The position numbers and the translations under genes are program-made. Source: Pedobacter heparinus DSM 2366 (GTDB lineage: Bacteria > Bacteroidota > Bacteroidia > Sphingobacteriales > Sphingobacteriaceae). From it: a stretch of 64,000 nucleotides of DNA. The stretch is from positions 1,364,001 through 1,428,000 of the forward strand of contig NC_013061.1 of assembly GCF_000023825.1 (NCBI RefSeq). The letters are read 5' to 3'. The notes under the pieces are model-generated. The model ran no database searches and was not told the DNA's origin. It saw nothing but the letters and a program-made list of their open reading frames with translations. Positions 40,524 to 49,423 of the stretch are shown piece after piece; position 1 is the stretch's first letter, and each line of letters opens with the position of its first letter.

Positions 40524-41928
40524 ATTCCTTCCATCCACCTCCCAGCGCCCGGTATAAATTTACTACCGATTGTAGCTTTTGCAGCCGGTCGTTAATGCCG
40601 CTCAATTGTGCTGCCAGTAAACTTTGCTCAGAGGTGAGCACATCAGTATAATTTGTAGCTGAACTGTAGCGCAGGAGTTCCTTGGTATAATCTACGGCTT
40701 TGGTCAGTGATGCCACCTGCATTGCCCTTGTTGTTTCTTTCTCTGCTGCCGTTTGATAGGCATATAAAGCATTCGACACTTCCTGGCCACTGGTCAGCAG
40801 CGTTTGCTGAAAGCTGTAAAATGCGATCTGCTTTTGGGCTTCAGCTGTTTTTAACCTGGCCTTATTCTGTCCTTTATTAAATATCGGCTGGGTAATGCCG
40901 CCGATTAAATTGTAGAAAACCGAATTGTCGAAAAAGTTTTTGAAGCTCAGACTGGATAAGCCACCATTGGCTGTCAAAGTTAAGGCGGGATAAAAATAGC
41001 TCCGGGCTACATTTTTATTCTCGAAAGCTGCCCTGAAGGCAAACTCAGCGGCCTGCACATCAGGTCTGTTCTGTAACAGCTGGGCCGATACGCCTGTTTG
41101 CAGGTTGCTGTAAACAGTTTGCTGATCAATTGTGCCCCGTTCAATTTTTCCAGGGCCTTTTCCTAAAAGGATACTCAAAGCGTTTTCTGTTTCCCTGATG
41201 TTTCTTTTCAGATCGGGCAGGGTTACCTGTGCGGCATATAAATTGGCCTCACTTTGCACCACGGCAGCACCATTTACCACGGCACCTTCCTTTAAAGATT
41301 TCATGGTCTCTACATCTGTCTGCCTGATCCTGATGGTCTGCTCTGTAATGGCCAGCTGCTTATCTAAGGCCAGCAAATTGTAATAGCCATTGGCAATATT
41401 GGCAATCAGTTGCGTTTGCACAGCCCTTTTTGCAGCATCACTTTGCAATAAAGAGGCATAAGCCGATCTTTTAGCACTGCTCAGTTTGCCCCATATATCG
41501 GCTTCCCAGCTGGTGCTCAGCTGTGCTTTGTAGGTTTGGGTTTCCGTATTGATGTTGATGCCGGGAGGGAAGTTTAAAGCTGCCCTGGACTGTTTGGCAT
41601 CTGTTACCGATAAATCAGCGGTCAGGCTCGGCAATAAAGCACCCTTGCTTTGCAATAAGGTAGCTTCGGCAATTTTAATCCTTTCAATGGCCTGTTTTAA
41701 ATCCAGGTTTTCGTTGATACCCTGCTGTATCAGTGCCTGTAAAGCCGCATCAGCAAACAGGTTTTTCCAGGGAAGGCTGGCTATGGTCGTACTGTCGCCA
41801 GTAGTATTGTCGCGGTATAAATCGTTACTGTTTACTGCCGGGCGTTCATATTTTCTGCTTACGCAGGCCGTTAAGGTCAGTATAGAAAAACCGATAATGA
41901 AATAATATTTATGATATCTGGTGTTCAT
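40522..41928 (-). CDS. RND efflux outer-membrane factor (TolC/NodT family lipoprotein)
   Basis: About 468 residues from the ATG at 41928, chosen because it gives a lipoprotein signal with lipobox LTAC. Two tandem OEP domains of long helices and barrel strands follow, with the typical QRPDVQAAEFAF segment (written LLQNRPDVQAAEF here). It forms the exit duct of a tripartite drug pump. It is the last gene of the tetR-adaptor-RND-OMF operon and starts 10 nt behind the RND stop. Confidence 0.92.
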   Translation of the reverse strand: MNTRYHKYYFIIGFSILTLTACVSRKYERPAVNSNDLYRDNTTGDSTTIASLPWKNLFADAALQALIQQGINENLDLKQAIERIKIAEATLLQSKGALLPSLTADLSVTDAKQSRAALNFPPGININTETQTYKAQLSTSWEADIWGKLSSAKRSAYASLLQSDAAKRAVQTQLIANIANGYYNLLALDKQLAITEQTIRIRQTDVETMKSLKEGAVVNGAAVVQSEANLYAAQVTLPDLKRNIRETENALSILLGKGPGKIERGTIDQQTVYSNLQTGVSAQLLQNRPDVQAAEFAFRAAFENKNVARSYFYPALTLTANGGLSSLSFKNFFDNSVFYNLIGGITQPIFNKGQNKARLKTAEAQKQIAFYSFQQTLLTSGQEVSNALYAYQTAAEKETTRAMQVASLTKAVDYTKELLRYSSATNYTDVLTSEQSLLAAQLSGINDRLQKLQSVVNLYRALGGGWKE

Positions 41929-41938
41929 GTTCTTTAAA

Positions 41939-44900
41939 TTAATGTTCACGGGTGTCAACTTCAGGAAATTCTATAACCTCTTGCCTCGGACCGTAGCCTT
42001 CATCGAAAGGCGATTTGCTGCTCACTTTTTCCTGTATGCTCTGGAAAACGATAAATAATGCAGGAATCACAAATACACCAAATAAAGTTCCGATAAGCAT
42101 GCCACCTACTGCACCTGTACCGATAGATTTATTACCTGCAGCACCTACACCGGTCGACAGCATTAAAGGTAGCAGACCAAGGATAAAAGCAAATGAGGTC
42201 ATCAAAATGGGACGTAAACGTGCGGTGGCACCGCTAATGGCCGCGCCTACAATGCTCATTCCTTTTCTTCTCCGGTCTACTGCAAATTCAACAATCAAAA
42301 TGGCATTTTTGGCCAGCAAGCCCACCAGCATGATCAGTGTAATCTGGGTATAGATGTTATTGTCAACTTTAAAGATCTTATCGAAGATGAATACACCTGC
42401 CAAACCGATAGGAAGGGATATCAGTACTGCCAAGGGTAAAATATAGCTCTCATATTGAGCACATAGCAGGAAATAAACAAAGATCACGCAAAGCAGGAAG
42501 ATAAAGATCGTCTGACTGCCGCTCGACATTTCTTCACGCGATAAACCTGAAAATTCATAACCATAACCTGTAGGCAGGTGTATCGCTGCTTCTTCCTGCA
42601 CTGCCTTCAGGGCATCGCCAGAGCTATAGCCCGCATTCGGGTTTCCGGTTACGGCAATAGAAGTGAAGAGGTTAAAGCGTGAGATGGCCTGAGGACCGTA
42701 TACCTTTTTTAAGGTAATGAAATTGCTGATCGGCGCCATTTGTCCACCCGAGTTTCTCACGTAAATATTGTTCAGTGTCTGCTCATTTGCACGGTACTGG
42801 GCATCTGCCTGGTACATTACCCGGTATTGTTTTCCAAATTTGTTAAAGTTTGAAGCATATACCCCACCATAATAACCTTGCAGTACGGCCAGCACATCGC
42901 TTACCGATAAGCCAGCCTGTTTTACCGTAGCCACATTTACATCAATCTGGTACTGGGGGAAATTGGGGTTAAATGAGGTAGATGCATATTGGATCTCGGG
43001 CCTTTTGGCCAAAGCTGCCAGGAAGCCGTTGGCAATATTACTGAATTTATTGATATCGCCACCGGTTTTATCCTGTAGCTGGAACTCAAAACCACCACCG
43101 GTACCAAAACCCTGGATGGTTGGGGGGGCAAAGAAAATGATCCTGGCTCCTTTTATACTGGCTGTTTTGGCAAAAAGTTCTGCAATAATCGCTTTTACAT
43201 CCCGCTGGCGTTCATCCCAGGGTTTCAGTTTTCCGATCACCATTCCATAGGAACTTCCCGTACCACTGATCATACTTCGGCCCACTACGGTCAGTGAAAA
43301 TTTAATCTCAGGAATGGTATGGGCTATGCTGTCAATCTTTTTAATCACCAGGGCTGTTTGCTCCTGTGACGTGGCCGGAGGTAAAGAAATATCCGACATC
43401 ACTGTGCCCAGATCTTCGTTGGGTACAAAGCCTTTTGGAGTGGTACTCATTGTCCAGATCAGCACTATAGTAAACAATACAATACCCAGGCCTGCAATCC
43501 ATTTTCTGCGCGCTAAAAAGCTCACTGATCTTTTGTACCTGTTGGTCATGGCATCAAAAGAAGCATTAAAAGCGGTGTAAAAACGCTGCATAAAGTTTTT
43601 AGGCTTGTTGTGGTCTTCTGCATGTGGCTTTAAAAATAAAGCACAAAGTGCAGGGCTTAGCGTTAGGGCATTGATGGCTGAAAGAATAATTGCAATGGCA
43701 AGGGTTAAACCAAACTGTTTGTAAAATACGCCTGATGAACCTTGTATAAAACTTACAGGGATGAACACTGCCGCCATAACCAGGGTAATGGAAATGATGG
43801 CACCTGTAATGTCCTCCATCGCATCAATAGTTGCCTTTTTTGCCGAGGTATAGCCATGGTCGAGCTTGGCATGGACTGCTTCTACCACCACAATAGCATC
43901 ATCTACCACAATACCGATGGCCAGCACCAGTGCAAAAAGCGTAAGCAGGTTAATGGTAAAGCCAAATAAGCTCAGGAAAAAGAAGGTACCTATAATGGCT
44001 ACCGGTACACTGATGGCCGGAATTAAGGTAGAACGGAAATCCTGAAGAAAAATAAATACAACAAGGAAAACCAGGATAAATGCTTCAATCAGGGTATGGA
44101 TCACTTTTTCGATAGAAGCGTCCAGAAAGTCGTTTACGTTGATCAGCGCCGTATAATGAACGCCTTTAGGGAAATTGACAGACGATTCATCCAGTACCTT
44201 AATGGCCCCTTCAATTACCTCTTTGGCATTGGAACCCGCAGTCTGGTTAATGGCGATACCTAAAGCCGGTTTACCATTAAACTTTACCGAACTGGAATAA
44301 CTTTGTGCACCCAATTCGATACGGGCGATATCTTTTAGCCTTAAAACCTGTCCGTTTTGGGCAGTTCTTACAATGATATTGCTAAACTCGGTCTCATTTT
44401 TTAAACGGCCGGAATATTTTAAAGTATACTGGAACGACTGGTCGCCCTGCTCTCCAAACTGGCCCGGAGCAGCTTCAATGTTCTGCTCGGCAAGTACCAC
44501 ACTAATGTCGTTAGGTACCAGTCCATAAGTTGCCATTACTTCCGGCTTCAGCCAGATGCGCATGCTGTAATCCATCAATCCGAATGCTGTAGCATCACCA
44601 ACCCCGTTGATCCGTTTGATCTGGGGGATCAGATTGATATTGGCATAGTTCTGCAAAAACTTCTGATCATAAGAGGCGCTATCGCTATAAATAGCAAATA
44701 TCAGTACGTTACTGGCTTGTTTCTTTGCGGTAATTACACCGGCACGCGTAACCTCTGCGGGTAGCAAACTGGTAGCCCTTGCCACCCTGTTCTGTACGTT
44801 TACCGCTGCCAGATCAGGGTTAGTGCCCAGCTTAAAGTTTACAGTAATGGTTGCTGTCCCGTCGTTACCGGCGCTGGAAGTCATATAGGTCATGTCCTCC

Positions 44901-45115
44901 ACACCGTTGATCTGCTCTTCCAGCGGTACCACCACACTACTCATTACCACATCGGCATTGGCGCCCTGGTAAGAAGCCGAAACCTGCACTGTGGGCGGTG
45001 CAATTTCAGGATATTGTGATACGGGCAGGGTAATTAAACCCAATATCCCCAGTATAACAATGATAATGGATATGACCGTTGATAAAACCGGTCTTTCTAT
45101 AAATTTCTTAAACAT
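41939..45115 (-). CDS. RND multidrug efflux transporter (HAE1/AcrB type)
   Basis: A protein of 1058 residues, normal for HAE1 pumps, with 12 membrane helices and two large periplasmic loops. The proton-relay residues are visible: the Asp pair in GIVVDDAIVVVEAVHA and the Lys in LLAKNAILIVEFA. N-terminal FIERPVLSTVISIIIVILG is characteristic. It exports drugs, dyes or detergents from the periplasm and inner membrane by proton exchange. It is flanked by adaptor and outer-membrane factor genes in one operon under a TetR regulator. Confidence 0.95.
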   Translation of the reverse strand: MFKKFIERPVLSTVISIIIVILGILGLITLPVSQYPEIAPPTVQVSASYQGANADVVMSSVVVPLEEQINGVEDMTYMTSSAGNDGTATITVNFKLGTNPDLAAVNVQNRVARATSLLPAEVTRAGVITAKKQASNVLIFAIYSDSASYDQKFLQNYANINLIPQIKRINGVGDATAFGLMDYSMRIWLKPEVMATYGLVPNDISVVLAEQNIEAAPGQFGEQGDQSFQYTLKYSGRLKNETEFSNIIVRTAQNGQVLRLKDIARIELGAQSYSSSVKFNGKPALGIAINQTAGSNAKEVIEGAIKVLDESSVNFPKGVHYTALINVNDFLDASIEKVIHTLIEAFILVFLVVFIFLQDFRSTLIPAISVPVAIIGTFFFLSLFGFTINLLTLFALVLAIGIVVDDAIVVVEAVHAKLDHGYTSAKKATIDAMEDITGAIISITLVMAAVFIPVSFIQGSSGVFYKQFGLTLAIAIILSAINALTLSPALCALFLKPHAEDHNKPKNFMQRFYTAFNASFDAMTNRYKRSVSFLARRKWIAGLGIVLFTIVLIWTMSTTPKGFVPNEDLGTVMSDISLPPATSQEQTALVIKKIDSIAHTIPEIKFSLTVVGRSMISGTGSSYGMVIGKLKPWDERQRDVKAIIAELFAKTASIKGARIIFFAPPTIQGFGTGGGFEFQLQDKTGGDINKFSNIANGFLAALAKRPEIQYASTSFNPNFPQYQIDVNVATVKQAGLSVSDVLAVLQGYYGGVYASNFNKFGKQYRVMYQADAQYRANEQTLNNIYVRNSGGQMAPISNFITLKKVYGPQAISRFNLFTSIAVTGNPNAGYSSGDALKAVQEEAAIHLPTGYGYEFSGLSREEMSSGSQTIFIFLLCVIFVYFLLCAQYESYILPLAVLISLPIGLAGVFIFDKIFKVDNNIYTQITLIMLVGLLAKNAILIVEFAVDRRRKGMSIVGAAISGATARLRPILMTSFAFILGLLPLMLSTGVGAAGNKSIGTGAVGGMLIGTLFGVFVIPALFIVFQSIQEKVSSKSPFDEGYGPRQEVIEFPEVDTREH

Positions 45116-45157
45116 ATCGGATAATTTTCGATTGTGGATTTAGGGTTTACGATTTGT

Positions 45158-46327
45158 TTATTTGTTTTGGAGATCAGCAAAGACAGAATCTGCACTTTTT
45201 TCTTCAGGTTTGATCTGTGTACCATCTTTCAGGGACTGGAAGCCTTCAAGTACCACTTTATCGCCGGTCTTAAGGCCTTTGGTAACCACATAAAAATTAC
45301 CTTTCGTAAGCTCCATAACCTCCACTTCCGTATTTTTTACATTTCCCTTTTCATCCAGCACATACACAAATTTTTTGCCCTGCAGGTCGGTCGTAACCTT
45401 TTGGGGAATAAGGATGATGTTCTCCAGGTGCTGCGGAATCCGCACGGATGCACTTGCACCACTCCTTAAAAGCGTTGCCGGGTTCGAAAAAGTAGCCCTT
45501 AAACTGGCCGAACCCGTGCTGGTATTGATCAGGCCGTTTATAGATTCTATCTTACCGTTTTCAGCATAAATTGTGCCGTCTGCCAACACCAATGATACCG
45601 CAGGGATGTTTTTTAATTTGGTTGCAAGGTTAGTGCCTTTATAATGACGCGAAAACTCCAGCAGTTGCTTTTCATTCATAGAGAAATAAGCATATACCCT
45701 GGAAATGTTGGATACTGTAGTTAAAGGGCTTGCGCTACTGCTACTTACCAGGCTTCCGGTTTTAAAAGGAATGCTGCCTATTACACCGTCAACAGGACTG
45801 GTGATGCGGGTATAGCCTAAATTTACTTTGGCATTTACCAGTTCTGCTCTGGCTTGTGCCAGGGCTGCCTTGCGGCTTTGCAGGGTTAACTGGGCGGCAT
45901 CAAGATCGTATTTGCTGATGATGTCCTTATCTACCAAGGGCTTGGTCTTGTTAACCTGCAACTGGGCACTGTTTACATCGGCCTCGGCACTGCTGATGGC
46001 AGCGGTGGCTGTTCTTACCAATTGTTCGTATTGTGGTGCATTGATACTGAACAGCAGCTGGCCTTTTTTAACGGTAGCTCCTTCGTCAACATATATCTTT
46101 TCAATAAAACCATCCACCTTCGGTCTGATGTCTACATTCTGAATCCCTTCAAGTGTAGCCGGGTAATCTGTTTCCAGGTCGGTAGATTGTGTTGTTATGG
46201 TAAAAACCGGGTACGACTGTACCTGGTCAGCAGCTGCACCGGGTTTTTTCTGATCGCTGTTGCCACATGAACTGATGATCAGTAATACAGGGATTAATAA
46301 ATAAAAAGATTGGATTGTAGTTTTCAT
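45158..46327 (-). CDS. RND efflux periplasmic adaptor (membrane fusion protein) lipoprotein
   Basis: A protein of 389 residues. The signal peptide ends with lipobox ISSC near residue 21. Barrel-sandwich segments IEKIYVDEGATVKKGQLLF and VNLGYTRITSPVDGVIG flank a coiled-coil hairpin (about 90-150). A beta-barrel and membrane-proximal domain follow. It bridges the RND pump and the outer-membrane factor. It lies between tetR (26 nt) and the RND gene (42 nt). Confidence 0.93.
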   Translation of the reverse strand: MKTTIQSFYLLIPVLLIISSCGNSDQKKPGAAADQVQSYPVFTITTQSTDLETDYPATLEGIQNVDIRPKVDGFIEKIYVDEGATVKKGQLLFSINAPQYEQLVRTATAAISSAEADVNSAQLQVNKTKPLVDKDIISKYDLDAAQLTLQSRKAALAQARAELVNAKVNLGYTRITSPVDGVIGSIPFKTGSLVSSSSASPLTTVSNISRVYAYFSMNEKQLLEFSRHYKGTNLATKLKNIPAVSLVLADGTIYAENGKIESINGLINTSTGSASLRATFSNPATLLRSGASASVRIPQHLENIILIPQKVTTDLQGKKFVYVLDEKGNVKNTEVEVMELTKGNFYVVTKGLKTGDKVVLEGFQSLKDGTQIKPEEKSADSVFADLQNK

Positions 46328-46353
46328 ATTTTAGCGTGGTATTGTGTATGTAT

Positions 46354-46941
46354 TTAGGGAAATATAAATTCAAATATCAGTTGTTTTCTTTCTTCCATTA
46401 AGATGTTGTATTCATCATCCTGCATGTCATAAAGTATTTTATAGAGCGGTGCGGTAATCAGCGGGTAGGCCATTAGCGAGAAAAGATTCATACAAAAATG
46501 CCTTGGATTCATTTTTTTGATATTACCCTTATCCATCTCCTGCTGAATTTCTTCCAGAAATGCGTTTACCTTTTTAACACGTGCCCGCTTGGCATCGATC
46601 ACATCGTTCCTGTTCATTTGGGTAATGATAAAGATTTCCCGGTAGGGGAAGTGCATGGCTTCTTTGAGAAATACATCGATCAGGTTTGCGATCTTTTCTT
46701 TGAAAGGCCGTTCAGATTCCATCACCCCGTCAAGAATTTTTACTACTTTTTCCTGTGCTTCATTGAATACCTGGTCGAACAGCGCATCCCTTGATCTGAA
46801 ATAATAATTAACAAGTGTACGATTTACACCAGCTGCATCTGCAATTTCCTGTGTGGTTGCATGTATTTTGCCTTCTGCAAAAAACAGACGTTTGGCCGTA
46901 TCCTTAATTAATTGTTCTGTACCGGTATCTTTTGCGGTCAT
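46354..46941 (-). CDS. TetR-family transcriptional regulator of the efflux operon
   Basis: A protein of 195 residues. The N-terminal helix-turn-helix includes TTQEIADAAGVNRTLVNYYF (about residues 29-48), followed by a variable ligand-binding region and a long C-terminal helix (MEERKQLIFEFIFP). It is the first gene of the operon. A near-perfect 20-bp palindrome 9 nt upstream of its start overlaps the promoter, so autorepression relieved by a pump substrate is likely. Confidence 0.92.
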   Translation of the reverse strand: MTAKDTGTEQLIKDTAKRLFFAEGKIHATTQEIADAAGVNRTLVNYYFRSRDALFDQVFNEAQEKVVKILDGVMESERPFKEKIANLIDVFLKEAMHFPYREIFIITQMNRNDVIDAKRARVKKVNAFLEEIQQEMDKGNIKKMNPRHFCMNLFSLMAYPLITAPLYKILYDMQDDEYNILMEERKQLIFEFIFP

Positions 46942-46949
46942 TTACCTGA

Positions 46950-46976
46950 GTTTGACAAAATTGTTAAACAAAAGTA
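46950..46976 (-). promoter_or_regulatory. promoter and TetR operator of the efflux operon
   Basis: The -7 box TACTTTTG lies on the minus strand at 46976-46969. The imperfect palindrome GTTTGACAA-AA-TTGTTAAAC spans 46950-46969, covering the expected transcription start; the arms differ only at one pair besides the centre. A repressor bound here would block initiation. Confidence 0.75.
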
Positions 46977-47093
46977 TTGATCGGATATTTTAGTTAAAAC
47001 ATCGAATTGTAATGTTTACATTAAGCTGCTTATTGTAACCAAATATTTGCAGAAAAGAAGAAGGTATAATTGTGGGATTTAATACTAAAATTA

Positions 47094-47771
47094 TTAAGGG
47101 AGATGCTGGTGTACCATGTTCAGGGCAAAATCAAGTTGTTCTGTTTCTGTAAGCTCGGTGTTGTCCAGTACAATCGCGTCTTCAGCCCTGGTAAGCGGAC
47201 TTTCTTCTCTTGTGGTATCGGCATAATCCCTGTGGGCCAGGTTCTCAAATACTTCTTCCAGTGTGGTTAAGGTATCGCCCTTGCTCTGCAGTTCCTTATA
47301 ACGGCGTTCGGCCCTTATTTTTGGATCAGCGGTCATAAAAAATTTAACCTGGGCATCTTCAAATACTGTAGTACCTATGTCACGCCCGTCCATTACTATG
47401 TTTTTCGATTTTCCCATACGTTGTTGCTGCCTTACCATTTCCTTCCGTACCTGCTTATTGGCCGAAACTTCACTCACGTATTCAGAAACAGGCATTTGCC
47501 TGATCTCCTCAGATACTTCTTCACCGTTAAGCGTAATGTGCGACTGATAGTCCCTGGAATGAAAGTTCAGTTCTATATGTTGCAGGGCATCGGTAACCGC
47601 CTCAGGATTTTTTACGTCTACCTTGTTGCGGATAAAATAAAGGGTTACTGCGCGGTACATGGCACCGCTGTCAATATAGATAAAACCCAGTTTCTTAGCT
47701 AAAGCTTTTGCCAGGGTGCTTTTTCCACAGGATGAATAGCCATCAATGGCTATAACGAGGTTTTTTCTCAT
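47094..47771 (-). CDS. cmk: cytidylate kinase
   Basis: About 225 residues from the ATG at 47771, where MRKNLVIAIDGYSSCGKST begins the fold directly; a further upstream start adds nine unrelated residues. The P-loop is GYSSCGKST. YIDSGAMYRAVT and VMDGRDIGTTVF are the CMP-binding and family motifs. It phosphorylates CMP and dCMP. Monocistronic; the gene lies 150 nt behind the start of tetR, with no terminator noticed. Confidence 0.95.
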   Translation of the reverse strand: MRKNLVIAIDGYSSCGKSTLAKALAKKLGFIYIDSGAMYRAVTLYFIRNKVDVKNPEAVTDALQHIELNFHSRDYQSHITLNGEEVSEEIRQMPVSEYVSEVSANKQVRKEMVRQQQRMGKSKNIVMDGRDIGTTVFEDAQVKFFMTADPKIRAERRYKELQSKGDTLTTLEEVFENLAHRDYADTTREESPLTRAEDAIVLDNTELTETEQLDFALNMVHQHLP

Positions 47772-47818
47772 ACAGGGCAAAGTTAGCGTTTTGCCCAATT
47801 GTTTTAGCTGAATTTTAA

Positions 47819-48010
47819 TTAAATGTATTCAATTTGCATGGTAATGCCGGGATTTCTTTCTTTGGATAAAGAAAGAACATCACTGACCACTTTTTCACGC
47901 AATTTATTTACTAGGGCAAGACCTATCCAAATGTTCTGGTGCTGGAACTGTAGTGGATTGGAGGGGCTGCATACACACCAGTCTGTTATCAGGACAAAGG
48001 CTACAGGGTA
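47819..48010 (-). other. open reading frame without a start codon upstream of cmk
   Basis: A minus-strand frame runs to a TAA at 47819-47821, 47 nt upstream of cmk, with a protein-like stretch (for example NIWIGLALVNKLREKVV). It has no ATG, GTG or plausible TTG start, and an in-frame stop lies just beyond it inside arfB. It could be the remnant of a gene or chance. Not called as a gene. Confidence 0.2.
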
Positions 48011-48030
48011 ACGGAAATAGAATAAATTGC

Positions 48031-48038
48031 TATTTTTG
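48031..48038 (+). promoter_or_regulatory. -7 promoter element of arfB
   Basis: TATTTTTG matches TAnnTTTG and ends 4 nt before the ATG, which predicts a leaderless mRNA. The -33 region is weak. Confidence 0.45.
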
Positions 48039-48042
48039 CGGC

Positions 48043-48453
48043 ATGATACCCGTTAAAGAAGATATACTCAAGGCTGTTACATTCAAAACTTCGCGTAGTG
48101 GAGGAAAGGGTGGGCAAAACGTGAATAAAGTTTCCAGTAAGGTTGAGCTGATATTTAACATTGCCGAAGCCCCCTTTTTTAATGAGGATGAAAAGGCTTT
48201 GTTAAGCCAAAGACTGGCCGGGCGTCTGGATCAGGAGGGTAACCTGCATGTGGTGTCACAGGAAGACCGTAGTCAGCTGCTCAATAAGGAAAAAACAATT
48301 GCCAAGCTGATTGTTCTTTTAAAATCGGCACTGCATGTTCAGAAAAAGCGAAAGCCTACTAAAATACCCAGGGCTGTAATCAGGAAAAGGCTGGCAGACA
48401 AACAAGTTGTTGCTGAAAAAAAAGCCTCCCGAAAACGTCCCGCTATGGAGTAG
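48043..48453 (+). CDS. arfB: peptidyl-tRNA hydrolase ArfB-like (ribosome rescue)
   Basis: About 136 residues from the ATG at 48043. The release-factor catalytic motif GGQ is in SRSGGKGGQNVNKVSSKVEL near residue 25, and the basic C-terminal tail (KKRKPTKIPRAVIRKRL and on) is the element that enters the empty mRNA channel in ArfB. It hydrolyses peptidyl-tRNA on stalled ribosomes. Residues upstream of this start in the same frame are not family-like. It ends 19 bp from the convergent lpxR gene. Confidence 0.88.
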   Translation: MIPVKEDILKAVTFKTSRSGGKGGQNVNKVSSKVELIFNIAEAPFFNEDEKALLSQRLAGRLDQEGNLHVVSQEDRSQLLNKEKTIAKLIVLLKSALHVQKKRKPTKIPRAVIRKRLADKQVVAEKKASRKRPAME

Positions 48454-48472
48454 GGTTTATAACCTTGTGTGC

Positions 48473-49423
48473 CTAATTAAACCTGTAAAACATACTGATA
48501 GACCCATACTGATGGGCCTTTGCCGTACTTTTTACTTCTTTGGTTTTGAAGATCATCCCAAAATCAAAGGTAAAGCGCTGTGAACTGTAGTTAAAGCCAA
48601 TTTGCTGGGCAAATACTATGGGTTTTACGCCGAAGGTAACCGGATCGTTGTTGCTGAACATACTGCCTTGTATAGTGGCATCGTAAGCCACAAAATTAAG
48701 CTGTGGTTTAGCATAAAAGAAAACCTCTCTTTTTACCAGCCCTTTGGTTTTTGGGTTATGGCCAATTACAGCATTGGTATAGGCCGAATTGAACAGTTGG
48801 TTCAATCCGCCAGCCCTGAATAAAATACCTGCACCTGCCCCGCTAAATGTTGTTCCTGCATTTGCGTAACCCTCAACAGAGAAATCTGTTGCATTGTTTG
48901 AGTCCCGGTGCAGCAATTTGGTGTACTGGGCCGAGAGGTTAAGGGCTATTGCATTTTTGATCTGGTACTGCCAGCCGTCAAGCGCATAAAAACCCACTAC
49001 ATCGTGTAACAGTTCCTGTCCGTCTTCGGCCAGTGAATTCGGACCTGTAGTACCCACTTCAGCACTTATTTTTAAAATACTTTCATTTTTGCGAAACCAG
49101 CTCAGCGCCCCGCCCGCATATAAATAACCGGCAAAAGGCCTGTCCTGTCTGGCTGGATCGGGGGCATAACCAGACATGGGGTTGTACATTTTCTGACCTG
49201 CCGAGATCTCGTAAGTCTTTTTCTCCAGTTTATCGTTCAGCTTTTCCTGGTTAAGGGCATGGCGAAAATAAATAAACAGACCGTTGGTATAATAACGGTC
49301 TGACCCCTGTGCCAGGTAAGAATCGTTGTCACTGCGAAAGCCAAACTCATTTTTATAAGTTTGGGCACAGGCAGCTGTGCCCAACAGGATCAATATAACA
49401 AGTGCCGGAAATTGGTATTTCAT
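48473..49423 (-). CDS. LpxR-family outer-membrane protein (lipid A deacylase-like, DUF2219)
   Basis: A protein of 316 residues with a signal peptide ending TAACAQ. The N-terminal segment FGFRSDNDSYLAQGSDRYYTNG carries the Asn-Asp pair and YTNG typical of LpxR (given in parts: RSDND, DRYYTNG). LpxR removes the 3'-acyloxyacyl group from lipid A in Salmonella and Helicobacter. A beta-barrel of about 12 strands ends SMFYRFN. The start codon overlaps the lon stop by 4 nt. Activity on this organism's lipid A is inferred. Confidence 0.82.
   Translation of the reverse strand: MKYQFPALVILILLGTAACAQTYKNEFGFRSDNDSYLAQGSDRYYTNGLFIYFRHALNQEKLNDKLEKKTYEISAGQKMYNPMSGYAPDPARQDRPFAGYLYAGGALSWFRKNESILKISAEVGTTGPNSLAEDGQELLHDVVGFYALDGWQYQIKNAIALNLSAQYTKLLHRDSNNATDFSVEGYANAGTTFSGAGAGILFRAGGLNQLFNSAYTNAVIGHNPKTKGLVKREVFFYAKPQLNFVAYDATIQGSMFSNNDPVTFGVKPIVFAQQIGFNYSSQRFTFDFGMIFKTKEVKSTAKAHQYGSISMFYRFN

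Noticed and set aside
45134..45469. Plus-strand frame of 111 codons in the efflux adaptor gene
   Set aside because: Antisense of a well-supported membrane fusion protein gene.
47823..48011. Plus-strand frame of 62 codons ahead of arfB
   Set aside because: No resemblance to any family and overlaps a more protein-like minus frame; neither has enough support for a gene call.
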